Part shown: positions 1 to 8,644 of the stretch, piece by piece
Numbering within the stretch: the first letter of the stretch is position 1
Layout: every line of letters starts with the position of its first letter
NCBI RefSeq assembly: GCF_025319965.1
Contig: NZ_CP012549.1
Location: 1,612,001 to 1,676,000 of the forward strand
Source of the DNA: Campylobacter sp. RM16187
Lineage (GTDB): Bacteria > Campylobacterota > Campylobacteria > Campylobacterales > Campylobacteraceae
Length of the DNA stretch: 64,000 nt
Reading direction: 5' to 3'
The notes under the pieces: model-generated
What the model was told of the DNA's origin: nothing
What the model saw: the letters and a program-made list of their open reading frames with translations, nothing else
The model's database searches: none
Made by a program: the position numbers and the translations under genes

Positions 1-140
1 TGTCCAAGACCCTTTTCGCGAAGGATATCGATAGCTTTATCCATATCTCCGTTTGCTTCAGCAAGAGCCTTTTTACAATCCATCATTCCGGCTCCGGTTG
101 TTTCACGGAGCTCTTTTACCATTTGTGCAGTTATTTCCAT
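1..140 (-). CDS. tsf: Elongation factor Ts, N-terminal part only
   Basis: Only the first 46 residues lie in the window; the rest runs off the left edge. The start has the typical EF-Ts UBA-like opening ([20 protein letters not shown], then DCKKAL). EF-Ts recycles EF-Tu by GDP/GTP exchange. Its ATG overlaps the rpsB stop by one base (TAATG), so it is the second gene of the standard rpsB-tsf operon and is probably translationally coupled. Confidence 0.95.
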   Translation of the reverse strand, partial: MEITAQMVKELRETTGAGMMDCKKALAEANGDMDKAIDILREKGLG

Positions 141-934
141 TATTCTTCATCCTCTGCTTCAAAGTCTTCTTCGTTAAACGCCTCTTCAATCACAGCGTCT
201 TTTTCTTCTTGAGTAACCTCTTCTTTGCCCTCTTCAGCTACGCCGCCGTCTTTTTCAAGTTGTGAGCGTCCCTCGATGATAGCCTCAGCCATCTCTTGGC
301 AAAATAGTTGCACCGAGCGGATAGCATCGTCGTTTCCAGGGATTGGATAATCAATTACGTCAGGATCGCAGTTTGTATCGATTGGCGCAACTACAGGGAT
401 TTTTAATCTGTTAGCTTCTTGAACTGCTATTTTTTCTTTAACTGTATCGATAACAAAGATCATATCAGGTGGAGTTTTCATATTTCTAATTCCGCCAAGA
501 TAAGCTACGAGCTTCTCTTTTTTGCGGCGAAGCATTAAAGCCTCTTTTTTAGTTAGTAAATTTATCGATCCATCCTCTTCCATAGCTTCGATAACTTCAA
601 GCTTGCGGATTGATTGGCGGATTGTTCCGAAGTTTGTCATCATACCGCCTAGCCAGCGATGATTTACGTATGGCATACCGCATTTTTCAGCGTATTCGCC
701 AACTGTTTGACCGGCTTGCTTTTTAGTTCCTACAAAAAGGATAGTTTTACCCTCTGCCGCTGCGTCACGAACGATGTTGTAAGTGTAGCGGAAGTAGCGG
801 ATAGTTTTTTGTAGATCTATGATATAGATACCTTTTCTCTCGCCAAAAATGAATTTTTTCATCTTTGGGTTCCATCTGCGTGTTTGGTGTCCGAAGTGAA
901 CGCCGCACTCTAGCAAATCTCTCATTGTTACCAT
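140..934 (-). CDS. rpsB: 30S ribosomal protein S2
   Basis: 264 residues beginning [17 protein letters not shown], the S2 signature, with the family core through about residue 225. The C-terminal ~40 residues are a very acidic Glu/Asp tail, longer than in E. coli S2 (241 aa). S2 is needed for 30S assembly and S1 binding. The start follows an AAGGAG ribosome-binding site. It overlaps tsf by one base downstream. A leader of roughly 110 nt precedes it. Confidence 0.97.
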   Translation of the reverse strand: MVTMRDLLECGVHFGHQTRRWNPKMKKFIFGERKGIYIIDLQKTIRYFRYTYNIVRDAAAEGKTILFVGTKKQAGQTVGEYAEKCGMPYVNHRWLGGMMTNFGTIRQSIRKLEVIEAMEEDGSINLLTKKEALMLRRKKEKLVAYLGGIRNMKTPPDMIFVIDTVKEKIAVQEANRLKIPVVAPIDTNCDPDVIDYPIPGNDDAIRSVQLFCQEMAEAIIEGRSQLEKDGGVAEEGKEEVTQEEKDAVIEEAFNEEDFEAEDEE

Positions 935-1059
935 ATTGGTTCTCCTTGTGCGCTTTTGCGCGAAATTTAGGTTTCTCCTCCACGCCCATTAACGACAAAT
1001 TTGCACTTGTCGCAACCAAATTTTAGGATTGGTGTGTGTGAATTGAAGCTTGGATTATA
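935..1059 (-). promoter_or_regulatory. rpsB promoter and structured leader
   Basis: On the minus strand a TATAAT -10 element lies at 1054-1059, about 120 nt before the rpsB start. The leader can form a stem from GCGACAA pairing with TTGTCG (around 985-1010) and a short GCGC-AAAA-GCGC hairpin just before the AAGGAG ribosome-binding site. In other bacteria S2 represses rpsB-tsf through its leader; an autoregulatory role here is inference. Confidence 0.5.
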
Positions 1060-1129
1060 CTGAAAAATTTATAAATTTAAACTAAATTTAATTTTTACAC
1101 CAGCTAATCCAAGCCAAATTTATCCGAAT

Positions 1130-2275
1130 TTATTCAAAAAATCCTTTTTTAACAAGCTCTTTATCTTTCACGCAAAACTCGCCTTTTGCGATTACATCTT
1201 GAACACTCATATCTTCATCAAAGCTTGTAAAGTCCGCATCAAATCCAACTTTTATCTCGCCCTTGCCCTCTAAATTTAAAAATTTGGCTACGTTTTTTCC
1301 CATCAGAGCAAAAGCCTGCGTATGGCTTAAAATTTTATTTTTGACCACATCTCTTAGCACATCTAAATTTGCGCTGCAACTTGCACATCCGTATCCTACC
1401 AGAGCGCCGCTTTCGTCAAATCTGGGCACACTTCCGTTTCCATCAGAACTCATCGTCATCATGTCTAGCTTTAAGCCCTTTTCGATACCGTAAGCGATAA
1501 CTTCATGAAGCGGGGCAAACTGGCTTCCACCGCTTGTGATATCAAAAAATCCGCCCATCTTTTGAAGCTTCAAGCACTCATCAAAGAGATCCTTTGTCCT
1601 AGCACAATGTGTCGGAGAGAAGTACTGAACCGGAAATTCGCAGTCTTTTAGTATCCTAAACACCACATCAAGCTTGCTAGATAACCCACCCATGTGCATG
1701 TGCATCACGCCGCCCTTTTTGGATATCATGCCGCCTATTCTTATCTGAGTTAGAATTTTGATAAGCTCTTCGTCGGTCGGATAGCTGCTTCTGTTATCAG
1801 ACATCGCGATTTTAACGCCTCTTACCTTGTCTATGACGACTAAGTCTTTAGTGATACTTCCCGTAAAAGTAACGGTCGGCGTAGCGTATGAGCCGGTGTG
1901 AATGAATGTCGAGATACCCTCAAATTCAAGCGCTTTTGCTTTGGAGTACAAATTTTCAAGACTTCTGGTGCAGCCGTCTGTTCCAAGCACTCCAACAACG
2001 GTTGTTATGCCATACTTTACTATCTCGCTTAGCTTGATTTCAGGCGTTCTTGAGTGGTAGCCGGCTTCACCGCCTCCGCCTGTGATGTGAACGTGTTGAT
2101 CGATTAGCCCGGGAGCTAAAATTTTGCCTTTAAGGTCGTAAGTTTCAAGGTTTTCACAGCGAAAATCAAGCCTTTTGCCGATAGCTAAAATTTTGCCTCC
2201 GCCAACCAGCACATCGCTATCTCCGATATGCTCGGGAGCAAATAAATTTGCATTTTTAAGTAGTAGCATGCTCAC
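1130..2275 (-). CDS. iadA: Isoaspartyl dipeptidase (beta-aspartyl peptidase)
   Basis: 381 residues, amidohydrolase superfamily. It cleaves beta-aspartyl (isoaspartyl) dipeptides left by degradation of damaged proteins; cytoplasmic and zinc-dependent. Visible features: the HVH metal motif at residues 61-63 followed by TGGGGEAGYHSRTPE, a HMHMGG segment, the SPTHCARTK segment and a late SSDGNGSVP with the catalytic/metal Asp. Length matches E. coli IadA (390 aa). A monocistronic gene with a GGAG ribosome-binding site before the ATG. Confidence 0.93.
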   Translation of the reverse strand: MSMLLLKNANLFAPEHIGDSDVLVGGGKILAIGKRLDFRCENLETYDLKGKILAPGLIDQHVHITGGGGEAGYHSRTPEIKLSEIVKYGITTVVGVLGTDGCTRSLENLYSKAKALEFEGISTFIHTGSYATPTVTFTGSITKDLVVIDKVRGVKIAMSDNRSSYPTDEELIKILTQIRIGGMISKKGGVMHMHMGGLSSKLDVVFRILKDCEFPVQYFSPTHCARTKDLFDECLKLQKMGGFFDITSGGSQFAPLHEVIAYGIEKGLKLDMMTMSSDGNGSVPRFDESGALVGYGCASCSANLDVLRDVVKNKILSHTQAFALMGKNVAKFLNLEGKGEIKVGFDADFTSFDEDMSVQDVIAKGEFCVKDKELVKKGFFE

Positions 2276-2348
2276 TCCTTTAAATTTTAGATGTAGATTT
2301 TTTATTTTAGCAAATTTAAAGGAGTTTTAGCCTTTGAGTAAGATTAAA

Positions 2349-3071
2349 TCAAAGCTTTCCAAGCTCCATAAACATCAAATTTTCGCAGCTTTGCTCATCG
2401 CCTAGATCGCAACCTTGCTTAAAAAACGCCTTAGCCTTATGCCTATCTTGCTTCATGTGCTCTTTGGTTTTTGAATTTGTATTTAGCGCACCCACGTTAT
2501 AACAGCCCCTTGCGTGATGCATCTCGCAGGCTTTAGCGTGAAACTCTTCGGCTTTTTTGAAATTTAGCTCGATTCCATGACCTCTTACATAAGAGCGTGC
2601 AAGCTCGTAGCAGCCTTCAGGAGTGCCGTATTGGCAAGCTTTTTTAAAGAATTCGTTGCCTGCCTTTTTATCCTCTTTCATACCTTCGCCCTTGAAGTTA
2701 AAAACGCCTAAGTTAAAGCACGCCATGCCGTCATTGCCGTTGCAGGCTTTCGTTAGAAGCGGGATAGCCTTTGCATAATCCTTCAAATCGCTATAAACCA
2801 TAGCAAGGTTATAGCAGCCATAGACATTATCGCCGTTGCAGGCTTTTTCATAGAGGCTTATAGCCTTTTGCATGTCGTATTTAACGCCTCTTTCGTTTTC
2901 GTGCATTGCACCAAGGTTGTAGCATCCTTGCATATCGCCCTCATCGCAGGCCTTCTCGTAAAGCTTTGCCGCTTCTTCGTATTTGCCATCCACATACGCA
3001 TCATCAGCCTTGTTTAAAGTTGAGGCAAAAAGCGCTCCCGCGCAAATCATCATACAAATAATCTTTTTCAA
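2349..3071 (-). CDS. Secreted Sel1-repeat (Hcp-like) protein
   Basis: 240 residues with a signal peptide (MKKIICMMICAGALFAS) followed by about five Sel1-like repeats of ~36 residues. Each carries a regularly spaced Cys pair in the form YEKAC...GCYNLG, as in Helicobacter cysteine-rich proteins (Hcp) where the pairs form disulfides. Probably a periplasmic or secreted helical-repeat binding protein; the partner is unknown. It sits just downstream of a second Sel1 protein (3146-3751), suggesting a duplicated pair. Confidence 0.85.
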   Translation of the reverse strand: MKKIICMMICAGALFASTLNKADDAYVDGKYEEAAKLYEKACDEGDMQGCYNLGAMHENERGVKYDMQKAISLYEKACNGDNVYGCYNLAMVYSDLKDYAKAIPLLTKACNGNDGMACFNLGVFNFKGEGMKEDKKAGNEFFKKACQYGTPEGCYELARSYVRGHGIELNFKKAEEFHAKACEMHHARGCYNVGALNTNSKTKEHMKQDRHKAKAFFKQGCDLGDEQSCENLMFMELGKL

Positions 3072-3145
3072 ATTTGTCCTTTTTGTGAAAATTTAAGGAC
3101 GTGATATTAACAAATCATCTCTTTTTGCCGGATTAAATTTATCGT

Positions 3146-3751
3146 TTATTTTAGATTTTGAGCTTTATCACAGCTTGGCTTAGCCCCAAGAGCGCACGCT
3201 TTGTCGTGATAAAGAAGCGATTTTTGCATATCTTTTGGCGCACCCTCGCCTTTTTCATACATCTTTGCCGCCATAACGCAACTTGAAGCGGTTTTAAGCT
3301 CGCATGCACGCTCATAAAATTTAAGCGCCTGAGCATGATCCTTTGTAGCACCCCAACCGTAGTAGTGTAAATTCGCTAAGACGATGCAGCTATAAGGGAT
3401 ATCGGCGCCGCAAGCTTGCTTAGCAAATTTAGCCGCAAGCGCGAAGTCTTGCTTAACTCCTCTGCCCTCATAATAAGCGCTGCCAAGTCTATCGCAACCA
3501 AGCAAATTTCCGCCATCGCATGCCTTTGCGTAGAGATTAACCGCCTTTTCATACTCAAATTTACGCTTATCGTTTGAAAAATAAAAATTTCCAAGCATGA
3601 CACAAGAGTCCAAAACTCCTTCGTCGCAGCTTTTAGTTAGCATTTTAGTTGCCGCTTTTTCATCTCCTATGCGAAAAAGTCTTTCCGCCTCTTCTAAAAC
3701 AGCTGCAAAAAGCACGGTCGCAGCTAAAATCATCAAAATAAATTTTCTCAT
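3146..3751 (-). CDS. Secreted Sel1-repeat (Hcp-like) protein
   Basis: 201 residues: N-terminal signal sequence (MRKFILMILAATVLFAAVL), then four to five Sel1-like repeats with the same Cys-pair pattern (KSCDEGVLDSCVMLG, KACDGGNLLGCDRLG). It is a paralogue of the downstream protein at 2349-3071, separated by 74 bp, but diverged and shorter. Likely periplasmic, with Cys pairs as disulfides. No specific function can be read from the sequence. Confidence 0.85.
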   Translation of the reverse strand: MRKFILMILAATVLFAAVLEEAERLFRIGDEKAATKMLTKSCDEGVLDSCVMLGNFYFSNDKRKFEYEKAVNLYAKACDGGNLLGCDRLGSAYYEGRGVKQDFALAAKFAKQACGADIPYSCIVLANLHYYGWGATKDHAQALKFYERACELKTASSCVMAAKMYEKGEGAPKDMQKSLLYHDKACALGAKPSCDKAQNLK

Positions 3752-3761
3752 TATGCCTGCC

Positions 3762-3980
3762 CTACCTGCTTAGCTGCACTTCTTCTTCGATCTTCATCAA
3801 ATTTGTAAAAATTTGCTCGATATTCTCGCGCTCGGTCTCATCTAGCGAAATTTGCTCGCAGTTTAAAAACTCTTTTACCAAAGCTTCGTTTTCAAGCCTC
3901 TCTACGCCAAATTTCTTGGCATTTTGAGTGATTTTTACTACTCTTAAGTCTTTATTAAGCGCAAACGCCTCGTATCCCAT
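3762..3980 (-). CDS. Small conserved-looking hypothetical protein
   Basis: 72 residues, mostly charged and probably helical at the C-terminus (NLMKIEEEVQLSR); no signal peptide, membrane segment or Cys motif. It ends 10 bp before the Sel1 gene at 3751, so the two may be co-transcribed. I do not recognise a family. Support for coding is the tight spacing, the sensible amino-acid composition and an ATG start (MGYEAFALNKDLRVVK). Confidence 0.6.
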   Translation of the reverse strand: MGYEAFALNKDLRVVKITQNAKKFGVERLENEALVKEFLNCEQISLDETERENIEQIFTNLMKIEEEVQLSR

Positions 3981-4085
3981 GTGCGATCCTTAAAATTTTT
4001 AAAGAGTTAAATTATAAAACAACAAAACTGAATTATCAAAAGAGATAAAAGAAGCGATCGGAACTAGTCCGATCGGTAATGAAGA

Positions 4086-4841
4086 TTATTTATTTACTTT
4101 TATTACAAGGCTAGCGTCAAGCTCTTCTTTGTCGCATTTTTTAGGATCTGCGTAAGCTGTCTCGTGCTTGGCTTGAAATAGCCAATTTCCCTCTTTGATA
4201 GCGATAACTTCGATCACGCCTTGAAGGTCGGTCGTGCCAAAAAATGTATATTTACCCTCAGGAAATCCCTCGATCACGCCCGTAACCTTAGCCACTTTCG
4301 CAGGTTTGCCGTTAGCGAAAAATTGCAATTTAAACGGAGTATTGACCTTAATCTTCGTAACATCGCTTAGCGGCACGATCTCTACGATCTGACCTATCGG
4401 TTTATAGATGAAGTCCTCTACTTGATCGCCTTCTACGATTATGCTTTTAGCCGTTCTAGCGTAAAATCCGCAAGACTCGACGTTTTTTACATTCTCTTTA
4501 TGTCCGTCTTGATGCCACTTTCCGTCTTTATCTTTTGACCAAAATGTAGGTTTATAGTCGCCCGCTAGCACATAAGAGCCTTTTTTGAGCTTTTCACCTT
4601 CATAGTGATAGTTTTCGCCGGCTTGCTTAAGAACGGTTTTAGCGCCTGCTTTATCCACGATATATAGCGGCTCAAATAGTCCTACGCGCTTATCTTCGAT
4701 CTTTTCAGGCATAGGAAATCCGTGTCCATAACCGATATCTGCGCCAAATTTATCGGCATTTTTGCCCGTTACCCAAAAATCATGTGCAAAAGCACCGCTT
4801 AAAACGCCTGCTACGACTAAAGAAGTTAATATCTTCTTCAT
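4086..4841 (-). CDS. DUF4198 periplasmic protein (NikK-like)
   Basis: 251 residues with a cleavable signal peptide (MKKILTSLVVAGVLSGAFA), then HDFWVTG and DIGYGHGFPMPE, the two landmarks of DUF4198 proteins. Members such as Helicobacter NikK are periplasmic components of Ni/Co uptake; others sit beside TonB receptors. Here it stands alone with its own promoter. A paralogue lies at 47730-48626 next to a TonB receptor and shares the HDF and G-x-GH landmarks. Metal-related function is inferred from the family. Confidence 0.75.
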   Translation of the reverse strand: MKKILTSLVVAGVLSGAFAHDFWVTGKNADKFGADIGYGHGFPMPEKIEDKRVGLFEPLYIVDKAGAKTVLKQAGENYHYEGEKLKKGSYVLAGDYKPTFWSKDKDGKWHQDGHKENVKNVESCGFYARTAKSIIVEGDQVEDFIYKPIGQIVEIVPLSDVTKIKVNTPFKLQFFANGKPAKVAKVTGVIEGFPEGKYTFFGTTDLQGVIEVIAIKEGNWLFQAKHETAYADPKKCDKEELDASLVIKVNK

Positions 4842-4876
4842 TACTATCTCCTTGTTAAAATTGATTGGTCGGGCGG

Positions 4877-4894
4877 ATTATATCATAAGTGATA
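4877..4894 (-). promoter_or_regulatory. -10 element with overlapping palindromic operator
   Basis: On the minus strand TATAAT (4877-4882) lies about 36 bp before the DUF4198 gene. It overlaps TATCA-TAAG-TGATA (4881-4894), a perfect 5-bp-arm inverted repeat. The same TATCA-N4-TGATA form overlaps the -10 of the TonB receptor at 35506. A metalloregulator such as Fur is a candidate, but the site is short for a full Fur box. Confidence 0.4.
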
Positions 4895-5143
4895 ATTAAA
4901 GTCAAATTTTTATAGCCAAAAAAATTAAATAATAATTTTAAATTAAAAATACAAGAAAATTTAAGATAAAAAATGAATTTTTTAAGAAATAAAACGGATA
5001 AAAGTCCAAAAAATAGGAAATATAAACTTTTTTAAGACTTGCTTTTTTACTGCTTGAATTTTGCTAAATTCATATTTTACTTGATATTAAATCATATTTA
5101 TTAATATTTACTTTATAACTTAATATAACTAAACTTAAAGAGA
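4895..5143. other. AT-rich intergenic stretch, no gene seen
   Basis: Part of a 302-bp gap between the DUF4198 gene and pgeF. The DNA is very AT-rich with A and T runs. I see no ORF with a ribosome-binding site, no tRNA-like fold and no strong hairpin. It probably only holds the distal promoter region of the DUF4198 gene and the 3' end of the phosRS-pgeF message. Confidence 0.6.
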
Positions 5144-5848
5144 TTATCTCATCATCATAAAGCCTGCAAATCTGCCCGTAGCGCCATCTCTGCGGTATGA
5201 AAAGTATCTATCATCACAATGCGTGCAAGCTTCATCAAATTTCACGTTTTGAACGCCAACCCTTGCGAATTCATCGGCTAAAGCTGCGTTTATATCAAAT
5301 TTGCCGTTATTTTTATATCTGCTAAACTCGCCAAGATCAAGTTCGCCTATATCGTAGCAGCCGCCTTTGATATTTGGTCCAACAAATACCTTAAGATCCT
5401 GCGTCCTAGAGCTAAATTCACTTTTCATTTTATTAACTGCATTTGTGCAAATTTGCCCCACGACTCCGGCTCTTCCGGCGTGGATAGCGGCAATTACTCC
5501 CTTAACCTCATCGACAATCAAAATAGGCGAACAGTCAGCTACTAAAACGCAAAGCGCAACGCCTTTTAAATTTGTGATTATGCCATCACAAGGCGCTATC
5601 TCATCGTCTAAATTTCTAATTATCTCCACGCGACTTGAGTGAATTTGGCGCATAAATTTTAGATTTCTTGCCATTACACCAAGGCGCTTGGCTAAAATTT
5701 CTCTATTTTTAGCCACTTTTTTAGGCTCATCTCCAACATGATCGCCCAAATTTAAGCCCTCATAAGCTCCGCTGCTAACTCCTCCAAAACGAGTTGTGAA
5801 ACCGCCGCAAAAACGCTCGTTATCAAGTATAAAATTAATTTGTTTCAT
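5144..5848 (-). CDS. pgeF: Peptidoglycan editing factor PgeF (YfiH/laccase-domain)
   Basis: 234 residues of the YfiH/DUF152 family, purine nucleoside phosphorylase-like enzymes that in E. coli hydrolyse mis-incorporated L-Ser muropeptide precursors. The metal ligand motifs are present: RQIHSSRVE (His), VADCSPIL (Cys) and AAIHAGRAG (His). Length is typical (~240 aa). Its start overlaps the end of the phosS-type kinase by 14 bp, so it is the third gene of a phosR-phosS-pgeF operon. Confidence 0.88.
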   Translation of the reverse strand: MKQINFILDNERFCGGFTTRFGGVSSGAYEGLNLGDHVGDEPKKVAKNREILAKRLGVMARNLKFMRQIHSSRVEIIRNLDDEIAPCDGIITNLKGVALCVLVADCSPILIVDEVKGVIAAIHAGRAGVVGQICTNAVNKMKSEFSSRTQDLKVFVGPNIKGGCYDIGELDLGEFSRYKNNGKFDINAALADEFARVGVQNVKFDEACTHCDDRYFSYRRDGATGRFAGFMMMR

Positions 5849-6836
5849 CTGTTTGCGCGCCCTCGTCTAAATTTTTAACATAGCCAAAGCCAAACACCGA
5901 TCCTTTGCCGACCTCGCTTGATATAAGCATTTCAAAGCCGTGAAGTCTTAAAATTTGTTTTGCGATATAAAGCCCTAAGCCAAAAGAGTTGGTTTTTATA
6001 TTGCTTTTTGTTTTGAAATATTTTTTAGTAACTAGCTTTATATCTTTTTGTTCTATTCCTGCGCCGCTATCTCTTACAAAAACAGCCTCATTTGCAAAGT
6101 AAATTTCTATATCTTTTTGAGAGTATTTGAGCGCATTTTCAACGAAATTTACCAAAACTTGCTTTATAAGAGCCTCATCGGCACTTATATAAATCTCTTT
6201 TTTGAATACATTTATCGCCCTATTTGGATATTTTTCCAAAAGCTCGCTTTTAACTTCATTTACAAGTTTTAGCAGGCTAAAATTTGTGATGTTTAGCTCT
6301 AGGCTTTCGGTTGATTTTAAATTTAATCTATCTATCAGATTTACGATTTTTTGCGAGTTTCTGGTAATCTTTTCTATAAATTTATCTCTCATATCGCTGC
6401 TTAAATTTTTATCGTTTAAAAGCGTTTGAGATGAGGCTTGAATGATTGCGATAGGATTTTTAAACTCGTGAGAAATCGAGCTTAAAATGCCTTGGAGTTG
6501 AGTGTTTCTAAGTTTTATTTTGGCTGATTTTTTAATGGATTTTTTGCTCTTTTTTCTAAGCTCTTCTCTAAGCTCTTTTATCGTATCTTGGAGATTTTTA
6601 CTCTCGCCAAAAAACATCTTATATTCATCTTGTTCAGAATTTGAATTTTTTAAATTTTCTATATTTACATTAAGTTTGCTAGTGTCTTTTTTGATCATAA
6701 AAAACAAAAATGCTACAAATAAAAAAGATATCAGAAATGCGCTTATGTAGATATTTTCAAGCAGTTTTAAAACAGTTATACAAAGCACAAAAAGCAAGCA
6801 AAATAAAAATACAAAATTTCTATTTTTAACTAGCAT
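5835..6836 (-). CDS. phosS: Sensor histidine kinase, PhosS-type
   Basis: 333 residues with two N-terminal membrane segments (about 8-25 and 30-48) and almost no periplasmic loop, a coiled-coil linker, the H-box (SSISHEFKNPIAII), an N-box (NFVENALKYSQ), a DSGAGIE G1 motif and a GLGLYIAKQ G2 motif. It phosphorylates the response regulator encoded just upstream, with a 7-bp overlap. The pair diverges from pstSCAB, and a PhosR-type box precedes pstS, so this is taken as the phosphate-sensing kinase PhosS. Symbol is inferred from context. Confidence 0.75.
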   Translation of the reverse strand: MLVKNRNFVFLFCLLFVLCITVLKLLENIYISAFLISFLFVAFLFFMIKKDTSKLNVNIENLKNSNSEQDEYKMFFGESKNLQDTIKELREELRKKSKKSIKKSAKIKLRNTQLQGILSSISHEFKNPIAIIQASSQTLLNDKNLSSDMRDKFIEKITRNSQKIVNLIDRLNLKSTESLELNITNFSLLKLVNEVKSELLEKYPNRAINVFKKEIYISADEALIKQVLVNFVENALKYSQKDIEIYFANEAVFVRDSGAGIEQKDIKLVTKKYFKTKSNIKTNSFGLGLYIAKQILRLHGFEMLISSEVGKGSVFGFGYVKNLDEGAQTDETN

Positions 6837-7486
6837 ATCTTATATCCTTGAGCCCTAACCGAAACTATATAGTCGCTATTTCCAAGCTTTTGCCTAAGGC
6901 GTTTTATGGCGATATTTATCGTCTTTTCGCTTATCTCTTCGCCGTCCCAAATTTTATCCCAAAGATAATCTCTGCTTAAAACTATATTTTGATTTTTTAT
7001 AAACTCTATAAGCAAATTCATCTCAAGCTTGCTTAAATTTATCTCGTTACCGGCTACAAAAACTTGCTTAGTTTCGCAATTTATAACTATATCTTTAAAT
7101 TTGTATATCTTGCTTTCACCCTTTGTTCGCTTTAAAACAGCCTTAACTCTAACTATAAGATCATCCACATCAAAAGGCTTTGTGATATAGTCATCTCCGC
7201 CTGCTTCAAAACCCTCAAGCTTAGCCTCTTTGCTATCTTTTGCGCTAAGAAATATAACGGGCGTATTAAAGCCTTTGTTTCTAAGCTCTTTTACAAAAAC
7301 AGCTCCCTCGGCATAGATTAAATTTCTATCCACTATCAAAAGATCAACACTCTCCTCTTCTAAAAATTGCTCGACCTTTGATACGCCGCTAAAGCCTACA
7401 ACTTCAAATCCCGCCTTTTGCAAATGATACTCTAAAATATCCAAAAGGTCCTTTTCATCGTCGATCAAAGCTATCAGTGCAGACAT
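6830..7486 (-). CDS. phosR: Response regulator, PhosR-type (OmpR/PhoB family)
   Basis: 218 residues: receiver domain with the acidic pair in IDDEKD, phospho-acceptor Asp in LLIVDRNL, Thr/Ser switch (FLSAKD) and Lys in YITKPFD, then a winged-helix trans_reg_C domain ending VSVRAQGYKIC. It is divergent from pstS with 125 bp between the starts. That gap holds a near-match to the published C. jejuni PhosR box, which supports the assignment. First gene of phosR-phosS-pgeF; ribosome-binding site AAGGG before ATG. Confidence 0.8.
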   Translation of the reverse strand: MSALIALIDDEKDLLDILEYHLQKAGFEVVGFSGVSKVEQFLEEESVDLLIVDRNLIYAEGAVFVKELRNKGFNTPVIFLSAKDSKEAKLEGFEAGGDDYITKPFDVDDLIVRVKAVLKRTKGESKIYKFKDIVINCETKQVFVAGNEINLSKLEMNLLIEFIKNQNIVLSRDYLWDKIWDGEEISEKTINIAIKRLRQKLGNSDYIVSVRAQGYKIC

Positions 7487-7550
7487 GTTATCCCTTAAAT
7501 TTTAAAAATCTTATATTACAAAATTTCAAAAAACAAATCAATCCAAAAAT

Positions 7551-7566
7551 GTTTCTTAAAAGTTTC
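7551..7566 (+). promoter_or_regulatory. PhosR box upstream of pstS
   Basis: GTTTC-TTAAAA-GTTTC, a direct repeat of GTTTC with 11-bp periodicity. The recalled C. jejuni consensus is GTTTCNAAAANGTTTC; this differs at one spacer position. It lies 45 bp before the pstS ATG, with possible -10 elements TACACT/TACGCT at 7577-7589, so activation of pst under phosphate limitation is expected. Confidence 0.75.
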
Positions 7567-7611
7567 CAAAAAATTTTACACTTACGCTATCAAAATCAAA
7601 AAGGAGAAAAG

Positions 7612-8634
7612 ATGAAAATTTCAAAGGCTTTAATCTTAACTTCGCTAATTTGCGGAGTAACCTTGGCAGATCAGATAAAGCTAGCCGGCAGCTCAACGGT
7701 ATTTCCTTTTGCAAGTTATGTTGCGGAGGAATTTGCGGTTGTAAAAAATAAAAAGACCCCGATAGTAGAGAGTATCGGTACGGGCGGAGGCTTTAAGGTG
7801 TTTTGTTCGTCACAAGACAAAAACAGCATAGACATAGCAAACGCATCTCGTCCTATGAAAATGAGCGAGTTTGAAGAGTGTCTAAAAAACGGCATAGAGG
7901 ATATCAGCGGATATATGATCGGATATGACGGGATCGTTTTTGCTATGGGTAAGCAAAACGGCGAACTAAATCTAAGCAAAGAACAAATTTTCCTAGCGCT
8001 TGCAAAAGAGGTTCCAATTGATGGCAAATTAGTAGCAAATCCGTATAAAAAATGGAGCGATATAGATAGCTCTCTTAGCTCTAAACCTATCGTTATATAC
8101 GGACCTCCGACAACTTCGGGAACTAGAGATAGCTTTGAAGAGCAACTCATGCAAAAAGCCTCAAAAAGCTTTAAAGAGTATGGTGATAAGTCAGGAAAAT
8201 ACAGCCAAATTAGAGACGATGGAGTCTATATCCCATCAGGCGAAAACGACAACCTAATCATCGCAAAACTAGCCCAAAACAAAAACGCATTTGGAATTTT
8301 CGGATACGGCTTTTTAGCAGAAAACAAAGACAAAGTCGCAGCCGTAAAGATAGACGGTGTAGCACCGAATGAAAATAGCGTTAGCGACGGTAGCTACAAG
8401 CTTGCAAGAAGTCTTTATTTCTACGTTAAAAACCAAAACAGAGCAAAAAACAAAGAGATAAATGATTTTATAGATATGTTTATAAGCGAAGCGATGATAG
8501 GAGATGAAGGGGTGCTAAAAACCATCGGATTAATCCCTGCAGATAGCCAAACTTTTACAAAGATGAAGCAAAACGTAACAGAGCCTATTAGGCTTACTAA
8601 AGAGATGATAAAAAGCGGTGAAGTTATAAAATAA
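7612..8634 (+). CDS. pstS: Phosphate ABC transporter, periplasmic binding protein
   Basis: 340 residues; signal peptide MKISKALILTSLICGVTLA, then KLAGSSTVFPFASYVAEEF, the PstS phosphate-binding loop, and later PPTTSGTRDSFEE. The ATG at 7612 is chosen over an upstream in-frame start because AAGGAG precedes it and the signal peptide begins there. Periplasmic, delivers phosphate to PstCA. First gene of pstSCAB, under the PhosR box at 7551-7566. No phoU is seen in the cluster. Confidence 0.95.
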   Translation: MKISKALILTSLICGVTLADQIKLAGSSTVFPFASYVAEEFAVVKNKKTPIVESIGTGGGFKVFCSSQDKNSIDIANASRPMKMSEFEECLKNGIEDISGYMIGYDGIVFAMGKQNGELNLSKEQIFLALAKEVPIDGKLVANPYKKWSDIDSSLSSKPIVIYGPPTTSGTRDSFEEQLMQKASKSFKEYGDKSGKYSQIRDDGVYIPSGENDNLIIAKLAQNKNAFGIFGYGFLAENKDKVAAVKIDGVAPNENSVSDGSYKLARSLYFYVKNQNRAKNKEINDFIDMFISEAMIGDEGVLKTIGLIPADSQTFTKMKQNVTEPIRLTKEMIKSGEVIK

Positions 8635-8644
8635 GGAGTTAAAT

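Noticed and set aside
53-265. Plus-strand frame inside rpsB/tsf
   Set aside because: Antisense to two certain genes, no ribosome-binding site, low-complexity Phe/Leu-rich product.
7477-7611. 45-residue N-terminal extension of pstS
   Set aside because: It would run through the PhosR box, and the ATG at 7612 has AAGGAG and begins a proper signal peptide.
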